The notes beneath the pieces are model-generated. The model was given only the letters and a program-made list of their open reading frames with translations, ran no database searches and had not been told where the DNA came from. From positions 1,054,001 to 1,118,000 of the forward strand of contig NZ_LR134525.1 in NCBI RefSeq assembly GCF_900638555.1: a stretch of 64,000 nucleotides of DNA, in the 5' to 3' direction. Positions 39,576 to 49,120 of this stretch are shown here, piece after piece; positions within the stretch are counted from its first letter, which is position 1, and every line of letters starts with the position of its first letter. Both the position numbers and the translations under genes were made by a program. This DNA comes from Neisseria meningitidis (GTDB lineage: Bacteria > Pseudomonadota > Gammaproteobacteria > Burkholderiales > Neisseriaceae).

Positions 39576-41415
39576 TTATTTCCGAGGTTTTCGGGAAGGT
39601 TGGGGCAATGCGATGCCGTGACGTTTGAGCGTTTCCCGCCATATTTTCTTGTCTCCCGTAAGGTGTGCCGCCTGCGTCCATACGTCAACCGCCTGATCGC
39701 GTTCGCCCAATGCCCACAACACTTCGCCCAAATGGGCGGCAACTTCGGGCTCGGGGTCGTTTTCAAACGAATACCGCAGATACGGCAGCGCGCTTTCCGC
39801 GTCGCCTTTCAGGTAATACGCCCAGCCTATGCTGTCGTTGACAGCGGTATCGTCCGGGTTGATTTGGTATGCCGTCTGAAGCAGGGCGAAGCCTTCGTCC
39901 AAACGTTTGGAATCGGAAAGCAGGCTGTAGCCCAGATTATTCATAATCTGAGCGTTATCGGGTGCAAGCCTGAACGCCCTTTCAAGATCTGAAATCATTT
40001 TTTTCCGCTTGCCAAGCCGATCGTAAACAACTGACCGCTGTACCAATGCCTCTGCCTGTAACTCTGTATTACTGCCGGCAGGCGGTTTTTCGATAATCTT
40101 GTCCAACCCCCTCAAAGCCTCCCGTTTATCGGGCAGCTTCGACAGGGCGAACATCTGTATTTTGGACAAATTGTCTGCCGTAAAATACCGCCCCTGCTGT
40201 TCGGGAAGTTTCCGCACCCTGCCGATCTGCCGCAAAGCCGCCCTGCCGCCGTCCAACTCGACAGCCGCCGCAGCCGCCAGCACACCTTTGTCGAACAGGT
40301 ATTCCGGCGCGGACACTTTTTTCAGCCACTGCCTGACTTTGGTGTAATCCCTTCTGTCGGCATATATCATCGCCGCCGTCATTGCCGCCCTGCCCCGCTG
40401 TTCCCCCGTCCCCCTGCCGTATGCCTTTTCGGCGTAGCCGTCGATAACGGAAGCACCTTCTTTTCGGTTTGCCGCCAATATCGCTGCCTGAATATACAGG
40501 TCTGCATTCGGATTGCGTTCCAACAGCACGTTCAAACGCGCATAGGCATCATCCAACCTGTGCAGGGAAACCAGATTCATAATTTCCATTTCCTGCCAGA
40601 CGGCCGAAAGGTTTTGGGTGTCTGTCTGCTCGAAAAAGCCGTCGAGTATTTCGGGATATTTGCGTGCAGTCAGACGCAACGTCATTAAAGTGGGGGGGCA
40701 ATATTTCCGTATCGAGCTTCGCCAAACGCTGCAAAGCTCCGATTGCCTTTTCCTTTTCGCGTCCCTGTACGCTGAACACCACATCGGCAACCGCCGCTTC
40801 GGGCAGATGTTCATATTTCAACGCCGCGCGGCGAACCGCTTTCGATGCTTTTTGCGCCAACCCGTCCTGTTGCACGGCGGCTTGTGCCAACAATAAAAAC
40901 ACCCTGCGGTTCTGTCCTTCGTCCGCCTGAGCCAGCACTTCTTCCAGTCCGTCCAGATGCTGATTTCCTCTTTCCCTCAGCACGTTCCGCAGCCACCCCG
41001 CCCGTTTTTGCGCCTCACCCGGTATAGGCTCAATCTGCCGCCATTTCTGATAAATCATTTCCGCCTGTTCAAACGCGTTCAGCGACACGGCCATTTCCAA
41101 GGCGCGTTCGGCGACTTCGGGGGATTTTGTGCGTTCCAACATCAGCATATAGGTTGCCAGAGCCGTTCCCGCCTGCCCCTTTTGCAAGGCGGTTTCCCCT
41201 CCCAGCAACGTAAATATCTGATTAACCCGCTCGCCCACTGCCGCAAGCCGTGCGCGTTCGTTTTTGATTTCTTCCTCGCTGTAACGCTGCTGCTTTCTGA
41301 AAACCTTTCCGACTTCCTTCGGCGGCTTCGCATCCGCCGCGCCGGCGGCATACGCCTGCCCGGCAAGCAGGGCTGCCGCGAGCACAGATAAAATGGTGAA
41401 ACGGGCGGGTAACAT
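39576..41415 (-). pseudogene. Secreted tetratricopeptide-repeat protein, frameshifted at a G7 tract
   Basis: Two overlapping frames make one protein of about 612 residues. The 5' part starts MLPARFTILSVLAAALLAGQAYA (signal peptide) and holds helical repeats (TALATYMLMLERTKSPEVAERAL). The 3' part has clear TPRs (LGKRKKMISDLERAFRLAPDNAQIMNNLGYSLL, LDEGFALLQTAYQINPDDTAVNDSIGWAYYLKGDAESALPYL). They would join in frame with six Gs; seven are present at 40692-40698, so the upstream frame diverges at LPPHFNDVAS and stops later. Function is unknown; TPR lipoproteins/periplasmic proteins of this shape support envelope assembly. It may be switched off or decayed. Confidence 0.85.
40692..40698. repeat. 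G7 homopolymer at the frame break of the TPR gene
   Basis: AGTGGGGGGGCAA on the plus strand; on the coding strand it reads TTGCCCCCCCAC. Six Gs restore one frame. Confidence 0.95.
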
Positions 41416-41527
41416 AATCTTCCTTTATCCGACAGCCGTCCGAACTTTCAGACGGCATATAATCAGGCGTAACTTTATCACAAGCAGAATCGTTTGTAGA
41501 TTTGCGAAACCCCGTTCAAAAAAATAA

Positions 41528-41563
41528 ATGCCGTCTGAAACGCAAATCCGCTTCAGACGGCAT
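41528..41563 (-). terminator. Inverted DUS terminator of panC
   Basis: ATGCCGTCTGAAACG and CTTCAGACGGCAT around a short loop, 17 bp after the panC stop. Confidence 0.88.
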
Positions 41564-41579
41564 TCCCGACGCTTGCGGT

Positions 41580-42416
41580 TTAAGGGAGTTTTATTTCCAA
41601 ATTGTCAATCAGGCGCGTCGTCCCCAGACGGGCGGCGGCCAAGACCACCAGTTTCTTATCTCCCGCCCGCGCCACTTCGAGCGTATCGACGCGGCGGATT
41701 TCGACATAATCGACCACCCAGCCGTATTCTGTCAGGGATTGGACGGCACGTTTTTCCAAACCTGCATAATCCAAACTGCCCTGCGCCAAGGATTCGGCAA
41801 CAGCCTTTAATTCGCGGTACAGGCGCGGTGCTTCGTCGCGTTCCGCCGCACTCAAATACTGGTTGCGGCTGGAGAGTGCCAAACCGTCTTCCGCGCGCCC
41901 CGTATCGACAGGCACTATTTCAACATCAAAATTCAAATCCTCGGTCAAACCTTTAATCACGGCAAGCTGCTGATAGTCTTTTTTGCCGAAACAGGCAACA
42001 TCCGGCGCGACAATATTGAACAGCTTGGACACCACCGTCGCCACCCCGAGGAAATGTCCCGGACGAAACTTGCCGCACAACTCATTTTGCAGATTGGGCG
42101 GTTCGACGTTGTAACGCTGTTCCACGTTCGGATAGAGTTCTTTCTCATCGGGCGCGAAAACAACGGCAACACCCTCGGCTTCCAGCTTGTCCGCATCCTG
42201 TTGCAAAGTACGCGGATATTTGTCGAAATCCTCGCCCTGACCGAATTGCAGGCGGTTGACGAATATGCTGACAACAACGTTGTCGGCGCGTTTTTTGGCT
42301 TCGCGAACGAGGGCAAGATGCCCTTCATGCAGATTGCCCATGGTCGGCACAAATGCCACCTTTCCCGCATTTTTACGCCACGCGCGCAGTTCTCGAATGG
42401 TATGTATGATTTGCAT
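41580..42416 (-). CDS. panC: Pantothenate synthetase
   Basis: PanC joins pantoate and beta-alanine using ATP, the last step of pantothenate synthesis. The 278-residue protein has the HIGH-like motif in [14 protein letters not shown] (His30, His33), [34 protein letters not shown], and the KMSKS-like LSSRNQYLS. It follows panB on the same strand with an uptake-sequence hairpin in between. No panD or panE is in view. Confidence 0.97.
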   Translation of the reverse strand: MQIIHTIRELRAWRKNAGKVAFVPTMGNLHEGHLALVREAKKRADNVVVSIFVNRLQFGQGEDFDKYPRTLQQDADKLEAEGVAVVFAPDEKELYPNVEQRYNVEPPNLQNELCGKFRPGHFLGVATVVSKLFNIVAPDVACFGKKDYQQLAVIKGLTEDLNFDVEIVPVDTGRAEDGLALSSRNQYLSAAERDEAPRLYRELKAVAESLAQGSLDYAGLEKRAVQSLTEYGWVVDYVEIRRVDTLEVARAGDKKLVVLAAARLGTTRLIDNLEIKLP

Positions 42417-42492
42417 AACGGTAATCCTTATCCTTCGGGCTTCCTGCCCGACAAAACGCGCCGATTATACGCGCCGCGCACGGCAAAACAAA

Positions 42493-42522
42493 ATGCCGTC
42501 TGAAACGGCTTTCAGACGGCAT
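42493..42522 (-). terminator. Inverted DUS hairpin between panB and panC
   Basis: ATGCCGTCTGAAA and TTTCAGACGGCAT around CGGC, 16 bp after the panB stop. Confidence 0.85.
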
Positions 42523-42538
42523 TGGCAGCAAACCTTGT

Positions 42539-43330
42539 TCAGTCTGCAAAAATATGTTCCGCAGCAGGGAAGGTTTTGGCTTTGACTTCGGCAACATACG
42601 CCCGAACCGCCGCCTGAATGCTGCTTTGCCCGTGCATAAAGTTTTTGACGAATTTCGCCGTCTTGCCCGGAAAAATACCGAGCATATCGTGCATCACCAA
42701 AACCTGCCCGTCGCAATCGACCCCCGCGCCGATGCCGATGGTCGGACAGGCAACAGTTTCAGTTACCTTTTTTGCCAGTTCCGCAGGAACACACTCCATC
42801 AATACAACCGCCGCCCCCGCATCATCGTGCGCCTTGGCATCGTTAAGCAAAGCCTGCGCCTTGCCGCCGCGCCCCTGAACCTTATATCCGCCAAAGGCAA
42901 ACACGGATTGCGGCGTCAGACCGATGTGCGCGCAAACCGGAATACCGCGCATTTGCAGAAATTCAGTCGTTTCCGCCATCCACACGCCGCCTTCGAGTTT
43001 GACCATATGCGCTCCTGCCGCCATCAGTTCGGCGGCGGCGGCAAACGCCTGCTCCTTACTCTGCTGATATGCACCAAACGGCAAATCGCTGACAATCATC
43101 GCATTTTTTGCACCGCGTGCTACACATTCGGTGTGATAGCACATATCGCGCAGGCTGACGGGCAGCGTCGATTTCCGCCCTTGAACCGCCATACCCAAAG
43201 AGTCGCCGACCAGCAGCATTTCCACGCCGGCATCGTCCATCAGTGCGGCAAAACTGGATTCGTAAGCGGTCAGCATAGCGATTTTTTCGCCCGCCGCCTT
43301 CATTTTTTGCAGTGTGTTCACAGTAATCAT
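42539..43330 (-). CDS. panB: 3-methyl-2-oxobutanoate hydroxymethyltransferase
   Basis: PanB adds a hydroxymethyl group from methylene-THF to 2-oxoisovalerate to give ketopantoate. The 263-residue barrel protein shows [28 protein letters not shown] (metal and substrate loop), [23 protein letters not shown] and [21 protein letters not shown]. The start [19 protein letters not shown] is preceded by a short leader. It forms the pantothenate pair with panC. Confidence 0.97.
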   Translation of the reverse strand: MITVNTLQKMKAAGEKIAMLTAYESSFAALMDDAGVEMLLVGDSLGMAVQGRKSTLPVSLRDMCYHTECVARGAKNAMIVSDLPFGAYQQSKEQAFAAAAELMAAGAHMVKLEGGVWMAETTEFLQMRGIPVCAHIGLTPQSVFAFGGYKVQGRGGKAQALLNDAKAHDDAGAAVVLMECVPAELAKKVTETVACPTIGIGAGVDCDGQVLVMHDMLGIFPGKTAKFVKNFMHGQSSIQAAVRAYVAEVKAKTFPAAEHIFAD

Positions 43331-43471
43331 CAGATATTGTTACCCCGCCCTTTTCAGACGGCCTTTTCAGTTTGAAACGGGCTATTATAGTGAAATGCCC
43401 GCAGCCCTGCCACCGACCGTGCCGCAAATGCAAAACAGCCCGACTGTTTTACACAATCGGACTGTCAAATC

Positions 43472-43547
43472 TGGTGCCGGCACCAAGAGTCGAACTCGGG
43501 ACCCCCTGATTACAAGTCAGGTGCTCTACCAACTGAGCTATACCGGC
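43472..43547 (-). tRNA. tRNA-Thr (UGU), copy 1
   Basis: 76 nt including CCA. Acceptor GCCGGTA/TGCCGGC, anticodon loop CTTGTAA with UGU, T-arm GAGTTCGACTC. Confidence 0.96.
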
Positions 43548-43581
43548 TTACTGAAATGTTTTGCAACACCATCAGCAGAAA

Positions 43582-43657
43582 TGGTGCCGGCACCAAGAGT
43601 CGAACTCGGGACCCCCTGATTACAAGTCAGGTGCTCTACCAACTGAGCTATACCGGC
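43582..43657 (-). tRNA. tRNA-Thr (UGU), copy 2
   Basis: Identical to copy 1 and separated by 34 bp; a local tandem duplication. Confidence 0.96.
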
Positions 43658-43822
43658 AAAGAAAGCGAATTATGCAGGCAATGCCGCACCTTGGCAAGGA
43701 ATTTATCCGAAAGCCCCGGCAAATCCGAATAAGTAATTTATTTGAAAAGAAATTAATTTGAAGCAGGACAACCATCGGCATTCTGATAAAATATCTGCCT
43801 TTCAAACCGACCGTTCACACCG

Positions 43823-44614
43823 ATGGCAAGACATCCCTACCGCCGCCTGCGTCCTGCAAAATCCGGCTTTCCCGAAGTCGGCATTTCCGAAGAAGGCAAT
43901 ATCCGTTCGCTTCACTTGGGCAGCGACACCATCCAAAGCTCAATGAACCTCGACCACCCGTCCGAGCTGGTACTCTCTTACAGCCGTGCCATGATGGGCT
44001 GGCTGCTGTTTACCGACGCTCTTCCGCAGCATATCACCCAAATCGGCTTGGGCGGCGGTTCGTTTGCACGCTGGATAGATACCTACCTGCCCGATACACG
44101 TCAAACTGCTGTAGATATCAACCCGCAGGTTATCGCCATTGCCCGCAGCCTGTTCGAGTTGCCTTTCGAGGGCGAGAAATTTGAAATTATCGAAGCAGAC
44201 GGTGCAGAATATATCAAAGTCTTCCGCCACAACACCGATGTGATTTTGGTGGACGGGTTCGACGGCGAACAAATCATCGATACGCTGGTTGAAGAACCGT
44301 TCTTCCGAGACTGCCGAAACGCACTCTCTTCAGACGGCATATTCGTTACCAACTGGTGGAGTGGCGACAAACGCTATCAACGCTTCATCGAACGGTTGTT
44401 GAGCGTTTTTGAAGGGCGCGTATTGGAACTTCCTGCCGAAAGCCACGGCAATGTCGCGGTAATGGCCTTCCAAAGCAGCCCCAAAGAGCAAAACATAGAC
44501 AAACTCAAAAAACGTGCCGACAAACTGAGCAACGCATACGGATTGGACTTCCACCGTATGCTTGCCGGCCTGAAAGCGTCCAACCCCAACAACGGCAAGC
44601 ATTTCCACCTTTAA
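43823..44614 (+). CDS. Spermidine synthase-like methyltransferase-fold protein
   Basis: The 263-residue protein has the Rossmann fold of polyamine aminopropyltransferases: glycine-rich loop ITQIGLGGGSFARWI, the acidic strand end TAVDINPQVIAIAR, and the active-site-type motif VILVDGFDGEQI. It lacks the N-terminal beta domain and the conserved YHE/QxxY elements of genuine SpeE, so it may be a shorter homologue (YfnB/YjdM-style are not supported) with another substrate. The start MARHPYRRLRPAKSG follows a short leader. The 213-residue hydrolase follows 54 bp downstream on the same strand. Confidence 0.75.
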   Translation: MARHPYRRLRPAKSGFPEVGISEEGNIRSLHLGSDTIQSSMNLDHPSELVLSYSRAMMGWLLFTDALPQHITQIGLGGGSFARWIDTYLPDTRQTAVDINPQVIAIARSLFELPFEGEKFEIIEADGAEYIKVFRHNTDVILVDGFDGEQIIDTLVEEPFFRDCRNALSSDGIFVTNWWSGDKRYQRFIERLLSVFEGRVLELPAESHGNVAVMAFQSSPKEQNIDKLKKRADKLSNAYGLDFHRMLAGLKASNPNNGKHFHL

Positions 44615-44668
44615 GCAACTATCTTCACGGCTGCATTGGAACATGCGGAAAATCAAGAGGAAATCATT

Positions 44669-45310
44669 ATGCTGAAACCCGAAACCATACACATATCCGG
44701 TCCTGCCGGCATTTTAGAAACCATCCATATCCCGTCCGAACAAGTACCGGCACGCGGTGTTGCCGTCATCAATCATCCCAACCCCCTCCAGGGCGGAACA
44801 AACACCAACAAAGTTATCCAAACTGCCGCCAAAGCCTTAAGCAAACTCGGCTTCCACTGCTACCTGCCCAACCTTCGCGGCGTAGGCGGCAGCGAAGGCA
44901 CACACGATTACGGACGCGGCGAAACGCAAGACTGCCTCGCCGTCATCGACTATGCCCGTGCCCAACATCCCGAAGCCCCCGAATTTGCCTTATCCGGCTT
45001 CTCCTTCGGCGGTTATGTCGCCACATTTGCCGCACAAGCGCGCATACCCGATTTATTGCTGCTCATCGGCGCGGCAGTCTGCCACTATACCGGCCGCCCC
45101 GAGCCGTCCGCCGTTCCCAATGTTGCCAAAACGCTGATGATACACGGCGCGGAAGACGAAGTCGTCGAAATCGGGAAAGCACTGAAATGGGCGGAACCGC
45201 AAGATTTGCCCGTCATTACCATCGCCGGTTCCACGCATTTCTTTCACGGCAAACTCATCGTCCTGCGCGACACCATCCTCCGCTTCGCGCCCGTATGCCT
45301 GAACGGATAA
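44669..45310 (+). CDS. Alpha/beta hydrolase (YpfH/DLH-like)
   Basis: The 213-residue hydrolase starts MLKPETIHISGPAGILETIH with RBS AGAGGAAA. It has the oxyanion region NHPNPLQGGTNTNKV, the nucleophile elbow GFSFGG, the acid HGAEDEVV, and the base STHFFHG. The substrate is unknown. It sits directly downstream of the spermidine-synthase-like gene and ends before a strong hairpin terminator. Confidence 0.85.
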   Translation: MLKPETIHISGPAGILETIHIPSEQVPARGVAVINHPNPLQGGTNTNKVIQTAAKALSKLGFHCYLPNLRGVGGSEGTHDYGRGETQDCLAVIDYARAQHPEAPEFALSGFSFGGYVATFAAQARIPDLLLLIGAAVCHYTGRPEPSAVPNVAKTLMIHGAEDEVVEIGKALKWAEPQDLPVITIAGSTHFFHGKLIVLRDTILRFAPVCLNG

Positions 45311-45339
45311 AACCCCTTTCAGACGGCATCGATAATGTA

Positions 45340-45374
45340 AAACCCGTATCGGCGGCATCCGCCGATACGGGTTT
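45340..45374. terminator. Strong hairpin terminator between the hydrolase and the RluA-family gene
   Basis: AAACCCGTATCGGCGG and its exact complement form a 16-bp stem around a 3-base loop, between convergent genes. Confidence 0.88.
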
Positions 45375-45387
45375 GCGTTCCCTCTCA

Positions 45388-46311
45388 TTATAGGCAAAAT
45401 CCGCTGCAAAACACCCTTTCCCGACCCGACAAAGGATCTGCAAACGCAATCTTTTTTGCCAATAGCTTCAAAGGTTTCCGATAATCCTCGCTGCCCGCTT
45501 CAGACGGCACGGGATAGAGCGCGTCATTCAACAGCGGCATACCCAAACCCATCATATGCACGCGCAACTGGTGTTTCTTGCCCGTATGCGGCGTAAGGCG
45601 GTAAAGGCTGAATTCCCCCCTGTTTTCAATCAGTTCGACCGTCGTATGTGCGTTTGGTTCGCCTTCCGCCTCTTGCGTCGTAAAAAATTTCTCACCCCTC
45701 ACCAAACGCGAAACCACATCGAGCGGATACGGCAAATCCGTCCTTGTCGGCGCAAGCGCCTCATACGTTTTCCATACCGTTTTGTTTTGAAACATCGTCT
45801 GATAGGCTCCGCGCGTGGCAGGATTATGCGACAGCAGCATCACGCCTGCCGTATCCTTGTCCAAGCGGTGCAGCGGCGTAATGTCCTCAACATTCAAATG
45901 CTGCAATTCAGGCCGCAAACGCAGGCGCGTGAGCAGGGTTTCCCGCAAAAACCTGCCGCTGGGGATGACGGGCAGAAAATGCGGTTTGTCCACCACAATC
46001 AAATGCTCATCAATATGCAAAATCTTTTCTTCAAACGGAATACGCGGCTCGCTCTCACGGCTGGTTTCACGGTAATAAAACATCACCTTACCCGGCTCGA
46101 ACAAAGAATGTTCGTCCAACGCCGCACCATCCGAACCGACCACAAAACCGCTGTTCAACCGCCTGCGCCAATCGTCCGCGCCCACAAAAGGAAAGCGGAT
46201 GCACAGAAAATGCAGCAGCGGCAGCCCGTAAAACTGCTTTTCATGCGGCAGCACCAAATAACTGGGTTTGACACCGTTCAACAGCGGAAGAGGATTATTG
46301 CGTTTTTTCAT
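45388..46311 (-). CDS. RluA-family pseudouridine synthase
   Basis: The 307-residue protein isomerises uridine in rRNA or tRNA. The catalytic Asp151 is in the RluA motif PLHRLDKDTAGVMLLS, and YPLDVVSRLVRGEKFF and TGKKHQLRVHMMGLGMPLLND are family segments. It starts MKKRNNPLPLLNGVKPSYLV. The target site cannot be told from sequence (RluA, RluC, RluD and TruC have similar motifs). Confidence 0.9.
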   Translation of the reverse strand: MKKRNNPLPLLNGVKPSYLVLPHEKQFYGLPLLHFLCIRFPFVGADDWRRRLNSGFVVGSDGAALDEHSLFEPGKVMFYYRETSRESEPRIPFEEKILHIDEHLIVVDKPHFLPVIPSGRFLRETLLTRLRLRPELQHLNVEDITPLHRLDKDTAGVMLLSHNPATRGAYQTMFQNKTVWKTYEALAPTRTDLPYPLDVVSRLVRGEKFFTTQEAEGEPNAHTTVELIENRGEFSLYRLTPHTGKKHQLRVHMMGLGMPLLNDALYPVPSEAGSEDYRKPLKLLAKKIAFADPLSGRERVFCSGFCL

Positions 46312-46474
46312 GCGGCGGATTGTAACCGTTTTTCACAAACTTTTCAGACGGCATATCGAAACATAATTGACAAAAACAAACATATTGTTTTTTATGATTT
46401 AAAAATTTATTTAGACAAGATTATCGGATATTCATTATTATCAGTAAATAAGAATTAATATCAATAGGAGAAAT

Positions 46475-47344
46475 ATGAAGCGCATCTTTTTGCCCGCCTT
46501 GCCCGCCATCCTGCCTTTATCCGCTTATGCCGACCTGCCCTTGACGATTGAAGACATAATGACCGACAAGGGCAAATGGAAACTGGAAACTTCCCTTACC
46601 TACCTGAACAGCGAAAACAACCGCGCCGAACTTGCCGCACCGGTTTACATCCAAACCGGCGCAACCTCGTTTATCCCCATTCCGACCGAAATCCAAGAAA
46701 ACGGCAGCAATACCGATATGCTCGTTGGCACGCTCGGTTTGCGCTACGGACTGACCGGGAATACCGACATTTACGGCAGCGGCAGCTATCTGTGGCACGA
46801 AGAACGCAAACTCGACGGCAACGGCAAAACCCGAAACAAACGGATGTCCGACGTATCCCTCGGCATCAGCCACACCTTCCTTAAAGACGACAAAAACCCC
46901 GCCCTAATCAGCTTTCTTGAAAGCACGGTTTACGAAAAATCGCGCAACAAAGCCTCGTCGGGAAAATCCTGGCTCATCGGCGCCACCACCTACAAAGCCA
47001 TCGACCCCGTCGTCCTCTCATTGACCGCTACCTACCGTATCAACGGCAGCAAAACCCTTTCAAGCAACACCAAATACAAAGCAGGCAATTACTGGATGCT
47101 GAATCCCAATATATCCTTCGCCGCCAACGACAGAATCAGCCTCACGGGCGGCATCCAATGGCTGGGCAAGCAGCCCGACCGTCTGGACGACAAAAAAGAA
47201 TCCGCAAGAAACACATCCACCTATGCCCATTTCGGCGCAGGTTTCGGTTTCACCAAAACCACGGCTTTAAACGCATCCGCACGTTTCAACGTTTCAGGGC
47301 AAAGCAGTTCCGAACTGAAATTTGGCGTACAGCATACGTTTTAA
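46475..47344 (+). CDS. Small outer-membrane beta-barrel protein at the head of the toxin array
   Basis: The 289-residue product has a signal peptide (MKRIFLPALPAILPLSAYA), alternating amphipathic strands (WKLETSLTYLNSENNRAEL, TLGLRYGLTGNTDIYGSGSY, SLTGGIQWLG), and ends GVQHTF with a C-terminal Phe, the mark of barrels inserted by BAM. It resembles the Phenol_MetA_deg-type outer-membrane transporter family, often encoded near C39 peptidases. I infer it is the exit channel or receptor of the toxin system. A second, decayed copy of its last codons lies at 51610-51650. The RBS is TAGGAGA. It is 42 bp upstream of toxin 1. Confidence 0.7.
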   Translation: MKRIFLPALPAILPLSAYADLPLTIEDIMTDKGKWKLETSLTYLNSENNRAELAAPVYIQTGATSFIPIPTEIQENGSNTDMLVGTLGLRYGLTGNTDIYGSGSYLWHEERKLDGNGKTRNKRMSDVSLGISHTFLKDDKNPALISFLESTVYEKSRNKASSGKSWLIGATTYKAIDPVVLSLTATYRINGSKTLSSNTKYKAGNYWMLNPNISFAANDRISLTGGIQWLGKQPDRLDDKKESARNTSTYAHFGAGFGFTKTTALNASARFNVSGQSSSELKFGVQHTF

Positions 47345-47386
47345 GCAGGTTTTGATTTTCCAACCTTGTAATCCAAAGGAGTTATT

Positions 47387-47830
47387 ATGAAAAAACAAAT
47401 CACCTCAGCCGTAATGATGCTGTCTATGATTGCCCCCGCAATGGCAAACGGCTTGGACAATCAGACATTTGAAAACCAAGTGTTCCACACGCAGGCAGAT
47501 GCGCCGATGCAGTTGGCGGAGCTTTCTCAAAAGGAGATGAAAGAAACTGAAGGGGCTGCGGCACCGTTGGTGGCAATAGGAATTTTGCATGCGGGCAGAT
47601 TCCTTGCGCAGCGTTGGGTTACGCAGCGTGTTGCAGCACAAGCTTTATCAAGAGGAGCTAATGTCTATGCACGAACATCTCAACAAGCAAGAGCGGTAGC
47701 AAACCAAGCTTGGGGAAGACAAAATGTTATTAGACATGGACAGAAGGAAATCCATTCAAATTATTCTCATTTTCAGAACTCAAGTCAAAAAATTCGAGGG
47801 CATGCTTTTTATGGAAATAAGCATAGATAA
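47387..47830 (+). CDS. Toxin-like secreted protein 1 with Sec signal and GA-type leader
   Basis: The 147-residue product reads MKKQITSAVMMLSMIAPAMA (signal peptide, cut after residue 20), then the conserved leader MQLAELSQKEMKETEGA ending in Gly56-Ala57, a double-glycine-type bacteriocin processing site. The mature part would be 90 residues: a hydrophobic Gly-rich start (APLVAIGILHAGRFL), a helical middle, and a basic tail with His and Lys (EIHSNYSHFQNSSQKIRGHA then FYGNKHR). I do not recognise the tail's fold. The leader is identical in kind in toxins 2 and 3 while the tails are unrelated, the pattern of polymorphic toxins. The next gene is its probable immunity gene, past a hairpin. RBS AAAGGAG. 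Confidence 0.75.
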   Translation: MKKQITSAVMMLSMIAPAMANGLDNQTFENQVFHTQADAPMQLAELSQKEMKETEGAAAPLVAIGILHAGRFLAQRWVTQRVAAQALSRGANVYARTSQQARAVANQAWGRQNVIRHGQKEIHSNYSHFQNSSQKIRGHAFYGNKHR

Positions 47831-47845
47831 GCATAATTTGTAAAA

Positions 47846-47887
47846 AAATAGTAAGGAATATGCATATATATATATTCCTTACTATTT
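47846..47887 (+). terminator. Perfect hairpin between toxin 1 and its partner gene
   Basis: AAATAGTAAGGAATAT (47846-47861) pairs exactly with 47872-47887 around a 10-base loop. It would attenuate read-through into the partner gene. Confidence 0.75.
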
Positions 47888-47903
47888 ATGAGTTTTAGGA
47901 GTA

Positions 47904-48335
47904 ATGATGTTTTTTCAAATTGCTTGTAATTCTGGAAATTCTTATATTTCATTATTAAAGAGTATGAGATTTTATATTGATAACAAAGAGTGTGATTATA
48001 TTTTTTTTCGGAAGGCTGTTAATATAAGTGATGACTTTATACAAAGTGGTTTTATTACTCCGGAAGGATTAATTACTAAAAATAGTAATCCAAAATTATT
48101 TAATCAATATTCAAAAATGGTATCTAAAAATAAATGTCAATATGAGATGGTTACATTTCTTTCGGATGAAATGAAAAATATTATTGAATTATTATCGAAT
48201 GATGATGCATATATAGAGTTTGCCTATTCTGAGGATTTTTATGTACTCCCTGAGATTGAAATTGATAAGAGAACTTTAAAATCACTAAATTTCTATATTG
48301 ACTTCGGGGTTAAATATATAATTAATAAAATATAG
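47904..48335 (+). CDS. Putative immunity protein 1
   Basis: The 143-residue AT-rich protein (starting MMFFQIACNSGNSYISLLKS) follows toxin 1 by 73 bp on the same strand. No signal peptide or membrane segment is obvious, so a cytoplasmic protein is likely. It is acidic in its second half (SNDDAYIEFAYSEDFYVLPEIEIDK). I do not recognise a family; immunity is inferred from position and from the matching arrangement at toxins 2 and 3. Codon use is far more AT-rich than that of the flanking housekeeping genes. Confidence 0.6.
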   Translation: MMFFQIACNSGNSYISLLKSMRFYIDNKECDYIFFRKAVNISDDFIQSGFITPEGLITKNSNPKLFNQYSKMVSKNKCQYEMVTFLSDEMKNIIELLSNDDAYIEFAYSEDFYVLPEIEIDKRTLKSLNFYIDFGVKYIINKI

Positions 48336-48358
48336 ATAAATCAAGATTATTAGCCTAC

Positions 48359-48490
48359 ATGTCTTCTGCAATAATTATTAATTTTGATAAACCAATAGAT
48401 ACAAAGCTTCTAGGTTTTTCAAAATATAATGAAAGACCTTGTTTTATATTGGGTATAAGAATTTTTCTCTATATGAATGGATATATATAG
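48359..48490 (+). pseudogene. 43-codon remnant cut by a Correia element
   Basis: MSSAIIINFDKPIDTKLLGF and FSKYNERPCFILGI are plausible coding sequence; the frame ends in TAG exactly at the start of the Correia element (48486). It is probably the 5' part of a small gene interrupted by that insertion. Confidence 0.4.
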
Positions 48491-48581
48491 TGGATTAGTA
48501 CGGCGTTGCCTCGCCTTGCCGTACTATTTGTACTGTCTGCGGCTTCGTCGCCTTGTCCTGATTTAAATTTAATCCACTATA
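48486..48581. repeat. Short Correia element, 96 bp
   Basis: TATAGTGGATTAGTACGGCG at the left (missing the AACAAAAACC segment) to AATCCACTATA at the right. Confidence 0.9.
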
Positions 48582-48592
48582 AATAATGGCAA

Positions 48593-48625
48593 AACAGGTA
48601 ATGAATTAAAGACATTACCTGTTTT
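48593..48625 (+). terminator. Hairpin terminator
   Basis: AACAGGTAATG and CATTACCTGTT arms with a 9-base loop and T-run, ending 17 bp before the next ORF. Confidence 0.75.
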
Positions 48626-48641
48626 TACAGAAATTTTTAAA

Positions 48642-48929
48642 ATGGATGATTTGATTGCAGCTTTTTTAGGCTGTTTATCAGGTAAATATAGCGAAGGGAA
48701 AATAAGCAGATTAGAAATATCTCTAACGGCAGGAAGCATTTTCTTTGCAGTATTCTTTATTCATGAACTGATAATTTTTATTGTTGATGGAAATAAGGAA
48801 AATCTTTGGAATTTTATTACTGGGATAATGAAAGATTTATTTTTATTTTCATGTTCTGTTTGTTTATTATTCTACTTCTTATTATTTATTGCGGAAACTA
48901 TTAGGAAAACAATCAATAAAATTAAATAA
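48642..48929 (+). CDS. Orphan small membrane protein, probable immunity protein
   Basis: The 95-residue protein starts MDDLIAAFLGCLSG and has two strong hydrophobic segments (about residues 27-48 and 65-85). A frameshifted relative with the same start and order of segments lies at 50702. It has no toxin gene directly upstream, the typical state of orphan immunity genes. RBS is weak. Function is inferred from context only. Confidence 0.5.
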   Translation: MDDLIAAFLGCLSGKYSEGKISRLEISLTAGSIFFAVFFIHELIIFIVDGNKENLWNFITGIMKDLFLFSCSVCLLFYFLLFIAETIRKTINKIK

Positions 48930-49120
48930 GATATTTAAGCCGCTAAAAACCATTTAAGTATTTTATCTTTTCTATGCGGCATTTATCTTGGAATTGAAAT
49001 ACTGCAATCGGGAGGCTAAGGCTTCCGTTGTAACGTTTACCATATATTTCATTATTTTAATTTCATCAAAAAAAGAAATTCAAGATTATACATACTGCCA
49101 ATAGTTTCTTGATTGTTTTG

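Noticed and set aside
43376..43400. TTATAGTGAAATG as a Correia end
   Set aside because: Only the TATAGTG heptamer matches; no core or partner terminus is present.
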